Positions 8,563 through 15,886 of a stretch of 64,000 bases of DNA are shown one piece after another (the first letter of the stretch is position 1; the number at the start of each line of letters is the position of its first letter). A program made the translations under genes and the position numbers. Origin of the DNA: Oscillospiraceae bacterium (GTDB lineage: Bacteria; Bacillota; Clostridia; Oscillospirales; Oscillospiraceae); NCBI GenBank assembly GCA_009780175.1, contig WRAO01000006.1:39389-103388 (forward strand). The letters run 5' to 3'. The notes under the pieces are model-generated. The model was given only the letters and a program-made list of their open reading frames with translations, was not told where the DNA came from and searched no databases.

Positions 8563-10623
8563 TCACCCCATTACACTGGTCAACGCGGACAACATCCGCG
8601 AGGCATTTAAATCGACTTTTTCAGCCTGCTCGGCGAGTTTGATATGCACCGTGTCTGCCTGCTCCTCCACCTGTGCCAGCCCCAACTCGTCCAACACTTT
8701 GAGACACAAATAAGCCTTAGCCGGACTTCGGCCGCTCAAATCCCGCGAAAGAATCTCAAGCACCCGGTGAAGCTGGCCCTTGATCTCCCTGCCCTCTTTG
8801 CGAAGCCGGAGCCAGAGACTGACAAAATCCTCCCGACCGGGACAAAAACGCCTGGCCTCTTCAACTGTGGGGAGCTGCCCGTCCAAAAGTTCAGTACAAA
8901 GCCGCTTGGCCCGGCCTGTTAACCGCTCGTCAGTCCTTGCGAGGTCCGAGAGCAAAAATTGCACCGTAGTCTTACCCCGAAAGCTGTTAATCTGCGGCGT
9001 AAAAGCCAAATCGACTACATCGCCCTCGTTTGCACCAAGTGTCTGCAAGGTAGTGCCAAAGAACACACCGTCATACACCTGTCCCCACTTTTCCACCTGT
9101 AATTTGAGATGCTTGCCGCCGCCGATGGGGAAACAGCGAACCAAAGTCGCCCCTTCCATCACCAGAGTTGGCTGAGGGAACCCCTTGCCGCAAGGCTCAA
9201 GCCGCTCCAAACTCTCGATCTGCTCTAGAGCAAGGAGCTTAGGCTCCGTCACGGTAAAATCCGCAAGCAACGTGCGCCCCCCTGTATGAGGCGGGTGATC
9301 CTGATAATATGCCGCAAACGCGCTCTCAAATCGCTCTAATTCGGACATGGGCAAAGTCAACCCCGCCGCCTGCTGATGCCCGCCGCATCGCTCAATGCTA
9401 TCCCGACAGGCCTCCAAGGCCGCCATCAGATCAAAACCCTCCACACTGCGGCAGCTGCCCTGCCCGACCTCGCCCTCTACCTGCAACAAAATCACGGGCT
9501 CCTGATATCGTTCCTTCAGCCGAGAAGCCACAACACCGAGCACGCCCTTATGCCAACGCGCCGAGTGCAGCACGATAGGGCCGGAAGTATAGCCCCTGTC
9601 ATCCAGCATCTCCGCGAGATCGTCCAATATCGCCTGCTCCACCTTCTGCCGCTGCTGATTTAACTCCGTCAGCGCCTCAGCCAGCGCAGCCGCCTCGTCC
9701 TTGTCCCGCGTATCCAGCAGAGAAAACGCAAGCATCGCGTTCCCCATCCGCCCGGCGGCGTTGAGGCGCGGGGCGATCAGATACCCGATATCTGTCGCTT
9801 GAACCACAGCCGGATCGAGCTTCGCCTCTTTCATCAAGGCCAGAAGCCCGGGCCGTTTTCCGGTCTGCAACGCGCGAATCCCCTCTGACACAAACACGCG
9901 ATTCTCCCCGCGCAAATCCATCACATCCGCCACCGTGCCAATCGCCACAAGATCACTATATCGCGCCAGCAAGGCCTTTTCCTGCCCCGGCCCTTCTACA
10001 GCGGAAATAACCTGAAATGCAACTCCAACCCCGGCAAGACTTTTGTCAAGATAAGCACAATCCGGCCGTTTCGGATCAATCACCGCCACTGCGTCCGGCA
10101 GCTCTGTCCCCTGGCACTCATGGTGATCCGTAATCACCATATCCAACCCAAACGCCTTCGCCGCTTCGACTTCCGTAATCGCCGTAACGCCGCAATCCAC
10201 GGTGACAATCAAAGTCACCCCCGCCGCCGCAAGCTCTTCCAACGCGGCGAGATTCAGGCCATAACCCTCCTCCAGCCGATCCGGAATGTAAACAGAGCAG
10301 GAAAGTCCCTTAGAATGCAGATAATCCGCCATCAATGCACTGGCTGTCACGCCGTCCGCGTCATAGTCGCCATAGACCGCGACAGTCTCCCCGCGCTCAA
10401 TAGCCGCCCGAATCCGCGCCGCACCCTCCGCCATACCCGCCATCTGCATCGGATCATGGAGCGGTGCCGAAGAGGAGGTGAAGAAAGCCTCTACCTCATC
10501 TCCGCTCTGTATACCCCTTGCCCAAAGCACAGCCGCCACCAGGTCAGAACCGGCCCGCTTCCGCGCCTCCGCTTCGATCTGCGAGGGGTCATGTTGAACG
10601 CTGCTCCAAATGTCCCATTTCAT
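8563..10623 (-). CDS. recJ: Single-stranded-DNA-specific exonuclease RecJ
   Basis: A 686-residue DHH-family 5'-3' exonuclease acting on single-stranded DNA in recombination and mismatch repair. The DHH domain shows VYGDYDADGVTAS at residues 84-95 and the ITDHHE motif near 158; the DHHA1 domain shows GGHQQAAGLTL. An OB-like domain follows, and the last 150 residues form the extra C-terminal domain seen in Firmicutes RecJ. The ATG at 10623 has only a weak ribosome binding site (AGCGAGAT). It heads the minus-strand run, with a promoter-like sequence at 10659-10687. Confidence 0.95.
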   Translation of the reverse strand: MKWDIWSSVQHDPSQIEAEARKRAGSDLVAAVLWARGIQSGDEVEAFFTSSSAPLHDPMQMAGMAEGAARIRAAIERGETVAVYGDYDADGVTASALMADYLHSKGLSCSVYIPDRLEEGYGLNLAALEELAAAGVTLIVTVDCGVTAITEVEAAKAFGLDMVITDHHECQGTELPDAVAVIDPKRPDCAYLDKSLAGVGVAFQVISAVEGPGQEKALLARYSDLVAIGTVADVMDLRGENRVFVSEGIRALQTGKRPGLLALMKEAKLDPAVVQATDIGYLIAPRLNAAGRMGNAMLAFSLLDTRDKDEAAALAEALTELNQQRQKVEQAILDDLAEMLDDRGYTSGPIVLHSARWHKGVLGVVASRLKERYQEPVILLQVEGEVGQGSCRSVEGFDLMAALEACRDSIERCGGHQQAAGLTLPMSELERFESAFAAYYQDHPPHTGGRTLLADFTVTEPKLLALEQIESLERLEPCGKGFPQPTLVMEGATLVRCFPIGGGKHLKLQVEKWGQVYDGVFFGTTLQTLGANEGDVVDLAFTPQINSFRGKTTVQFLLSDLARTDERLTGRAKRLCTELLDGQLPTVEEARRFCPGREDFVSLWLRLRKEGREIKGQLHRVLEILSRDLSGRSPAKAYLCLKVLDELGLAQVEEQADTVHIKLAEQAEKVDLNASRMLSALTSVMG

Positions 10624-10658
10624 GCTGGATCTCGCTTTTCTGTAGTCAAATAAACTTA

Positions 10659-10687
10659 AGTATATCAGAAATCAAACCCCGACACAA
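10659..10687 (-). promoter_or_regulatory. Sigma-A-type promoter for the recJ operon
   Basis: On the minus strand TTGTGT (10682-10687) and TATACT (10659-10664) are separated by 17 bases. The -10 box is one base from consensus; the -35 box is weak. It sits 36 bases upstream of the recJ start and would drive recJ, rel and the genes that follow. Confidence 0.55.
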
Positions 10688-10741
10688 GAGCGGTGTTTGG
10701 CAATGTACACGGGCGAACGCGCCTCGCCCCTGCATGGCGCT

Positions 10742-10772
10742 TGTATAACCGCGCTCCGTTCTGTTTATGCTA
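10742..10772 (+). promoter_or_regulatory. Possible forespore (sigma-G-like) promoter of gpr
   Basis: TGTATA (10742-10747) and TATGCTA (10766-10772) are separated by 18 bases and lie about 60 bases before the gpr start. They resemble sigma-G boxes only loosely. The assignment is prompted by gpr being a sigma-F/sigma-G gene in Bacillus, and needs transcript data. Confidence 0.3.
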
Positions 10773-10833
10773 TTTACTATGGTAGGGGCGAACTATGATT
10801 GCCCGAACAAAGCCACGAAAGGAGCTTCACTCC

Positions 10834-11742
10834 ATGCCATACACAAAACGTACCGACCTCGCCGTAGAAGCCCGCGAACTCTGGGCCGAATCCGCGCCAA
10901 AGACGACAAAACTCAGCGGCGTCAAAGCCGAAGACCTCAAATGCCACGGCTACGACGTCACCCGCATCCAAATCCTCGACCGCGAAGGCGAACGCGCCCT
11001 AGACAAACCCCAAGGCACTTACGTCACCGTAGAACTCAGCGCCCTAGCCCGCAGAGAGGAGGACGCCTTTGCCCGCGGTGTCTCCGCCATCCGAGAACAA
11101 CTACTGCCGCTTCTCGGCATGGTGCGGGACGACAGCGTCCTAGTCGTCGGCCTCGGCAACCGCGCCATCACCCCGGACGCCGTCGGCCCTAGCACGGCAA
11201 AACACACCCTGGCAACTCGCCACCTAGTCGAACACGTCCCCGAACACTTCGGCCACTTTCGCCGCGTCACCGTCGTCCAAACCGGCGTCCTCGGCACAAC
11301 TGGGATGGAGAGCGCTGAGATGGTCAAAGCCCTCGTCGCCCAATTCCGCCCTAACCGGATCATCGCCGTAGACGCTCTCGCCTCCCGTAAACTCACCCGC
11401 ATCTGTCGGACCGTGCAAATCTGCGACACAGGCATCGCCCCCGGCTCCGGCGTCGGCAACGCCCGCGCTAAACTCGACCGCGAAACCCTAGGTGTCCCCG
11501 TCATCGCCGTCGGCGTTCCCACCGTAGTAGACGCCGGCACCCTCGTCTCGGATCTGCTCGAAGAATCCGGCCGCGACATGGTCCCGCCCGAACAATGGGG
11601 CCCCTATGGCGGCGGCATGATCGTCACCCCAAAAGAAATTGACACCCAAGTAGCCGACATCTCCAAACTAATCGCCTACGCCCTAAATTGCACCCTCCAC
11701 GACGGCCTAACAATAGAAGACGTAGACATGCTAACCTCGTAG
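10834..11742 (+). CDS. gpr: Germination protease GPR
   Basis: A 302-residue spore protease. GPR is made as a zymogen in the forespore, trimmed at its N-terminus, and degrades small acid-soluble spore proteins at germination. The sequence has the family blocks VVGLGNRAITPDAVGP near 112-128, GVLGTTGMESAEM near 151, and GVGNARAKLDRETLGVPVIAVGVPTVVDA near 205. The ATG at 10834 has AAAGGAG nine bases upstream; the open frame extends 13 residues further, without support. Its presence is the best direct evidence that this organism makes endospores. It stands alone, with a hairpin downstream at 11753-11785. Confidence 0.95.
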   Translation: MPYTKRTDLAVEARELWAESAPKTTKLSGVKAEDLKCHGYDVTRIQILDREGERALDKPQGTYVTVELSALARREEDAFARGVSAIREQLLPLLGMVRDDSVLVVGLGNRAITPDAVGPSTAKHTLATRHLVEHVPEHFGHFRRVTVVQTGVLGTTGMESAEMVKALVAQFRPNRIIAVDALASRKLTRICRTVQICDTGIAPGSGVGNARAKLDRETLGVPVIAVGVPTVVDAGTLVSDLLEESGRDMVPPEQWGPYGGGMIVTPKEIDTQVADISKLIAYALNCTLHDGLTIEDVDMLTS

Positions 11743-11752
11743 GGTAGAATGC

Positions 11753-11785
11753 TCTATAGGCCCATTTTTCAAAGGGGCCTATAGA
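11753..11785 (+). terminator. Hairpin after gpr
   Basis: TCTATAGGCCC (11753-11763) and GGGCCTATAGA (11775-11785) are perfectly complementary around an 11-base loop. No T-run follows, so termination efficiency is uncertain, but the placement ten bases after the gpr stop codon fits a terminator. Confidence 0.55.
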
Positions 11786-11801
11786 ACAACGTCGGCTAAA
11801 A

Positions 11802-11817
11802 TGTTTCACGTGAAACA
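11802..11817. promoter_or_regulatory. parS: parS centromere site 1
   Basis: The 16-base perfect palindrome TGTTTCACGTGAAACA matches the bacterial parS consensus, at which ParB (Spo0J) loads as a CTP-dependent clamp. It lies just upstream of parA and parB, as in many genomes. Confidence 0.95.
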
Positions 11818-11849
11818 TTCGCCCGTTGGACCGCTCGTTCCGCGGCTCA

Positions 11850-11865
11850 TGTTTCACGTGAAACA
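11850..11865. promoter_or_regulatory. parS: parS centromere site 2
   Basis: A second identical copy of TGTTTCACGTGAAACA, 48 bases from the first measured start to start. The two sites sit between gpr and parA. Spacing of 48 bases puts them on nearly the same face of the helix. Confidence 0.95.
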
Positions 11866-11964
11866 AAATTTTTCGTCTTGCGCTCCGCAACAATCAGTGC
11901 TATAATCAACTTCCGCCCTTTGCGGGCATGCACAAACGGACTCCAAGCAAGAAAGGCGAAGACT

Positions 11965-12723
11965 ATGGGCAAAATCATTGCTGTCACCAATCAAAAAGGC
12001 GGCGTAGGCAAGACTACAACCTGTATCAACCTAACCTGTGCCCTCGCGCAGATGGGCAAACGCGTCCTCCTGTGTGACACAGACCCACAGGGCAACGCTA
12101 CCACTGGCATGGGAATTGACAAAAATAACGTCGCCCCCAGCATCTACGATGTCCTCATCAACGGCGCAAACGTGGAAACCGCAATCGTCCGCACAAAATA
12201 CGGCGACGTCCTGCCCACCAACCGCAATCTAGCCGGAGCCGGCGTGGAACTGGTCAACATGGAGCATAGAGAATATAAACTCCGTGGGGCGCTAGCCTCC
12301 GTCAAAGATAAATACGACTTCATCTTCATCGATTGTCCGCCCTCTCTGGAAATGCTCACAGTCAATGCCCTTTCCGCCGCTGAGAGCATCCTTATCCCCA
12401 TCCAGTGCGAATTCTTCGCGCTCGAAGGCGTAGGCGACCTCGTCAACACCCTGCGCATCATCAAACGCAAACTCAACCCCGACCTTGACGTAGAAGGCGT
12501 CCTGCTCACCATGTACAACGGGCGGACAAACCTCTCACTCCAAGTCGCGGCGGAAGTGAAGAAATATTTCCCCGGGAAAGTCTATCGAACCCTGATTCCT
12601 CGCACAATCCGTCTCTCCGAGGCCCCCAGTCACGGCAAACCGGTTCTGATTTACGATCCCGGCAACCAAGGCTCCGCAGCCTACAGAGAACTCGCCCGCG
12701 AGCTCATCGCAAACAACACCTAA
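11965..12723 (+). CDS. parA: Chromosome partitioning ATPase ParA/Soj
   Basis: A 252-residue ParA-family ATPase. The deviant Walker A motif KGGVGKTTT is at residues 11-19, the Walker A' DTDPQGNAT at about 40, and the Walker B FIDCPPSL near 118. With ParB and parS it moves newly copied origin regions apart, and in Bacillus it also controls DnaA. The open frame extends upstream to 11878, but the ATG at 11965 has AGAAAGG at good spacing and gives the standard ParA N-terminus. parB follows 33 bases downstream. Confidence 0.95.
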   Translation: MGKIIAVTNQKGGVGKTTTCINLTCALAQMGKRVLLCDTDPQGNATTGMGIDKNNVAPSIYDVLINGANVETAIVRTKYGDVLPTNRNLAGAGVELVNMEHREYKLRGALASVKDKYDFIFIDCPPSLEMLTVNALSAAESILIPIQCEFFALEGVGDLVNTLRIIKRKLNPDLDVEGVLLTMYNGRTNLSLQVAAEVKKYFPGKVYRTLIPRTIRLSEAPSHGKPVLIYDPGNQGSAAYRELARELIANNT

Positions 12724-12756
12724 TACATACGATACACGAAAAAGGAGGAGCGTCCC

Positions 12757-13650
12757 ATGTCACCAAAAGGCGGGCTCGGAACGGGCCTAGGTGCGATTTT
12801 CGGAGAGGCCATGCTGGACAACGATCAAACGGACTTCAGCTATCTACCTATAGAGAAAGTCGAACCCAACAAAGAACAGCCCCGGAAATACTTCGACCAT
12901 GTCGCGCTCCAAGAACTCACAGACTCCATCCGCGAACACGGTATCCTAGACCCACTCCTGGTGCGCAAACTCGCCTCCGGCTACTATCAAATCATCGGCG
13001 GCGAACGCCGCTGGCGCGCCGCGCGTGAAGTGGGCCTAAAAGAAGTCCCCTGCCGCATCATCGAAGCGGACGACAGATTGGCCACAGAAATCGCCCTCAT
13101 CGACAACCTCCAACGCGAAAACCTCAACCCGCTCGAAGAGGCTGAGGGATACAAAACCCTCATGGAGACATTCGAACTCAAGCAAGAAGAAGTGGCCACC
13201 CGAGTCGGCAAAGACCGCTCCACCGTAGCCAACGCCCTCCGCCTGCTGCGGTCCAACCCCGAAGTCAAAGGATTCCTCGAACAAGGCACCCTCTCCGCAG
13301 GCCATGCGAGAGCCTTACTTAAAATAAAAGACGAAAACCAACAACTTGTCCTTGCGCGCAAAGTCATCGAAGAAGGCCTCTCCGTCCGTCAGACGGAAAA
13401 ACAAGCGGACAAGGTAGACAAGCTCCGCGCGGAAAAAGCAGCCGCTCCGAGCGCCGCGCAAAAACCAAAACCCTTCGTAGACTACACCAAAGAGGCCGAA
13501 GATAATCTCACGCGCAGCCTAGGCCGCAAAGTGAAAATCATCTCTGGTCAAAAACGCGGCTGGTTAGAAGTGGACTATTACGACACAGACGACCTGGAAG
13601 TGCTCATTGAGGCCCTGAAATCGCTAAAATTGTCAAAGGGGAAGAAGTAG
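12757..13650 (+). CDS. parB: Chromosome partitioning protein ParB/Spo0J
   Basis: A 297-residue ParB. The N-terminal KGGLGTGLGAIF peptide is the type that stimulates ParA ATPase. The CTP-binding domain shows GERRWRAAR near residue 83, and the helix-turn-helix that reads parS is around 140-180 (VATRVGKDRSTVANALRLL). A basic linker and the C-terminal dimer domain follow. It loads at the two parS sites just upstream and spreads to form the origin complex. The ribosome binding site is AAAGGAGGAG. The stop codon abuts the serS ATG. Confidence 0.95.
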   Translation: MSPKGGLGTGLGAIFGEAMLDNDQTDFSYLPIEKVEPNKEQPRKYFDHVALQELTDSIREHGILDPLLVRKLASGYYQIIGGERRWRAAREVGLKEVPCRIIEADDRLATEIALIDNLQRENLNPLEEAEGYKTLMETFELKQEEVATRVGKDRSTVANALRLLRSNPEVKGFLEQGTLSAGHARALLKIKDENQQLVLARKVIEEGLSVRQTEKQADKVDKLRAEKAAAPSAAQKPKPFVDYTKEAEDNLTRSLGRKVKIISGQKRGWLEVDYYDTDDLEVLIEALKSLKLSKGKK

Positions 13651-14943
13651 ATGTTAGATATTCGTTTGATTCGGGAGATCCCCGAGGCCGTCAAGGCCGG
13701 ACTATTGAAAAAAGAAATCAACTGCTCCGCCGCGATTGACGAAATTCTAGACCTTGACGCCAAACTCCGCACCCTCATCCAGAGCACCGAGCAGAGCAAA
13801 GCGGAACAAAACAAAGTCACCAAACAAATTCCCGAGATGAAGAAAGCAGGGGAGGACACCACGGCAATCATGGCCCAAATGAAGGCCCTGTCCGATTCCA
13901 TCAAAGAAGCCGACCTGGAGCTCCGCGAGATCGAAACCAGACGCGACACCCTCCTCCTTGGCCTACCCAATATGCCAGATGAAGACCTCATCGGCGGCGG
14001 CAAAGAGAACAACGAAGAAATCCGCACCTTCGGCGCACCGAAAGTGTTCGACTTCGAACCCAAAAACCACGTAGACCTCTGCACCGGCCTCGGCCTCATC
14101 GACTATGAGCGCGGCGCAAAAATTTCCGGCAGCGGATTCTGGGTCTATCGCGGCCTCGGCGCCCGCCTCGAATGGGCCCTCCTCAACTATTTCATCGACA
14201 CCCATCTGGGCGACGGCTACGAACTCATCCTCGTTCCCCACCTCCTCAACTACGAATCCGGCCTCACGGCAGGCCAATTCCCGAAATTCGAACAAGACGT
14301 CTTCTGGCTCGCGCAAAGCGAAGGCGAACACGGCAAGTTCCTGCTCCCGACAGCGGAAACAGCCCTCGTCTCCCTCCACCGCGACGAGATTCTGACAGAA
14401 GCCGACCTCCCCAAGAAATACATCTCCTACACCCCCTGTTACCGCCGTGAAGCCGGCAGTTACCGGGCAGACGAACGCGGCATGGTCCGCGGCCACCAGT
14501 TCAACAAAGTCGAAATGGTCCAATTTACCCGCCCGGAAGACTCCGACGCGGCCTTTGAAGAACTTGTCACCAAAGCCGAACGGCTCGTAAAAGACCTCGG
14601 CTTCCACTTCCGCACCGTAAAACTCGCCGCTGGCGATTGCAGCGCCGGAATGGCCCGTACTTACGACATCGAAATCCACATCCCCTCGATGGACGGCTAC
14701 AAAGAAGTCTCCAGCGTCTCCAACGCCAGAGACTATCAAGCCCGCCGCGGCATGATGCGCTACCGCAACGAAGCGACCGGCAAACCTGAATACATGCATA
14801 CCCTCAACGGCTCCGGCCTCGCAACCAGCCGCATTCTGCCCGCCATCGTCGAGCAAAACCAACAGAAAGACGGCAGCGTCGTTGTCCCCGAAGTCCTCCG
14901 CAAATACCTCGGCGGCCTAGAAGTGCTCCGCAAACCGGAATGA
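13651..14943 (+). CDS. serS: Seryl-tRNA synthetase
   Basis: A 430-residue class II synthetase that charges tRNA-Ser. The N-terminal 100 residues form the coiled-coil arm that contacts the long variable arm of tRNA-Ser. The catalytic core shows the class II motif 2 region CYRREAGSYRADERGMVRGHQF near 267 and motif 3 GSGLATSRILPAIVEQ near 388. The start directly follows the parB stop codon, with GGGGAAGAAG as binding site inside parB. Its end overlaps rsmG by ATGA, so the genes are probably one operon. No T-box leader is visible. Confidence 0.97.
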   Translation: MLDIRLIREIPEAVKAGLLKKEINCSAAIDEILDLDAKLRTLIQSTEQSKAEQNKVTKQIPEMKKAGEDTTAIMAQMKALSDSIKEADLELREIETRRDTLLLGLPNMPDEDLIGGGKENNEEIRTFGAPKVFDFEPKNHVDLCTGLGLIDYERGAKISGSGFWVYRGLGARLEWALLNYFIDTHLGDGYELILVPHLLNYESGLTAGQFPKFEQDVFWLAQSEGEHGKFLLPTAETALVSLHRDEILTEADLPKKYISYTPCYRREAGSYRADERGMVRGHQFNKVEMVQFTRPEDSDAAFEELVTKAERLVKDLGFHFRTVKLAAGDCSAGMARTYDIEIHIPSMDGYKEVSSVSNARDYQARRGMMRYRNEATGKPEYMHTLNGSGLATSRILPAIVEQNQQKDGSVVVPEVLRKYLGGLEVLRKPE

Positions 14944-15668
14944 CAGGGGATTCCACACTGAACAAATTACAGCAAAGCGCCACAGCCTTCGGCCTGGCGC
15001 TTTCTGCACGTCAGCTAGAACAATTCGAAACCTACTGGACCTTCCTATCCGAGAAAAATCAAGTCATGAACCTCACCGCCATCACCGACCGCGCCGAGGC
15101 CATGGAAAAACACTTCCTAGACAGCCTAGCCCTCGCCGGCGCCGCAGATTTTATAGGAAAACGCCGCCTCATCGACATCGGCACCGGAGCCGGATTCCCC
15201 GGACTCCCCCTCAAAATCGCGGTCCCTAGCCTAAAACTCACTCTGCTAGACAGTCTAGCAAAACGCGTAACCTTCCTCAAAGAAGTCTGTCAAAAACTAG
15301 ATCTAAACGCCGAATGCGTCCACGCCCGCGCCGAAGAATGGGTGACGCAACCCGGCGAACGCGAAAGCTACGACTACGCCACCAGCCGCGCCGTCGCAGA
15401 CCTCAACATCCTCCTAGAACTCTGCCTCCCCTACGTCAAAATAGGCGGCGCCTTCCTAGCCATGAAAACCCAGAACGCCGCCGAAGAAATCGAAACCGCC
15501 AAAAACACCGCAGCCATCCTAGGCGGCGAAATTGAATCCCACTACGACTACGCCCTCCCGGGTACCCCAGAAATCCAACGCCGAATCGTCATCATCCGCA
15601 AAACTGGACCGACGCCCAAACAATACCCCAGACGATTCGCAAAAATCCAAAAAGACCCCCTAAAATAA
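14940..15668 (+). CDS. rsmG: 16S rRNA (guanine-527-N7) methyltransferase RsmG
   Basis: A 242-residue SAM-dependent methyltransferase that modifies G527 of 16S rRNA. The SAM-binding motif LIDIGTGAGFPGLPLKI lies near residue 76, followed by LLDSLAKRVTFLKEV and the TSRAVADLNILLEL block. The start overlaps the serS stop codon. Loss of RsmG gives low-level streptomycin resistance in known species. In many Firmicutes rsmG sits next to parA/parB near oriC; here it is two genes away. A strong terminator follows directly. Confidence 0.95.
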   Translation: MTGDSTLNKLQQSATAFGLALSARQLEQFETYWTFLSEKNQVMNLTAITDRAEAMEKHFLDSLALAGAADFIGKRRLIDIGTGAGFPGLPLKIAVPSLKLTLLDSLAKRVTFLKEVCQKLDLNAECVHARAEEWVTQPGERESYDYATSRAVADLNILLELCLPYVKIGGAFLAMKTQNAAEEIETAKNTAAILGGEIESHYDYALPGTPEIQRRIVIIRKTGPTPKQYPRRFAKIQKDPLK

Positions 15669-15704
15669 ACTAAGAGCTGGCGCATCCGCGCCAGCTCTTA
15701 GTTT
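15667..15704. terminator. Strong 17-bp terminator hairpin after rsmG
   Basis: AAACTAAGAGCTGGCGC (15667-15683) pairs perfectly with 15688-15704 around the tetraloop ATCC. The stem ends with three T residues. It closes the parA-parB-serS-rsmG run and could also work from the other side. Confidence 0.85.
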
Positions 15705-15860
15705 ATCCAGCCCTCCGCAACTCCGTTCTTTTCGCCACAGGAGTGCGCGTTAGTGTGCGACGGAAGGTGAAAAAATCAAATCTCGTCGATTCCGGGGCTT
15801 TGCCTCGGATTGACACCACATCCTCCGCAGCGCCCGGCCCGCAGGCCGGTATCTAATCCC
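15705..15860. other. Intergenic stretch between two convergent operons
   Basis: No gene is seen. It holds only GC-rich sequence with a short inverted repeat (GGCCCGCAGGCC, about 15836-15847) between the terminators of rsmG and ppdK. Confidence 0.6.
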
Positions 15861-15884
15861 AAACGAAATGCTTGCATTTCGTTT
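15861..15884 (-). terminator. Terminator of ppdK
   Basis: AAACGAAATGC (15861-15871) pairs perfectly with GCATTTCGTTT (15874-15884). On the minus strand it starts two bases after the ppdK stop codon. No long T-run follows. Confidence 0.65.
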
Positions 15885-15886
15885 GA

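Noticed and set aside
12144..14862. Long minus-strand frames opposite parA, parB and serS
   Set aside because: They lie antisense to firmly identified genes and show no domain.
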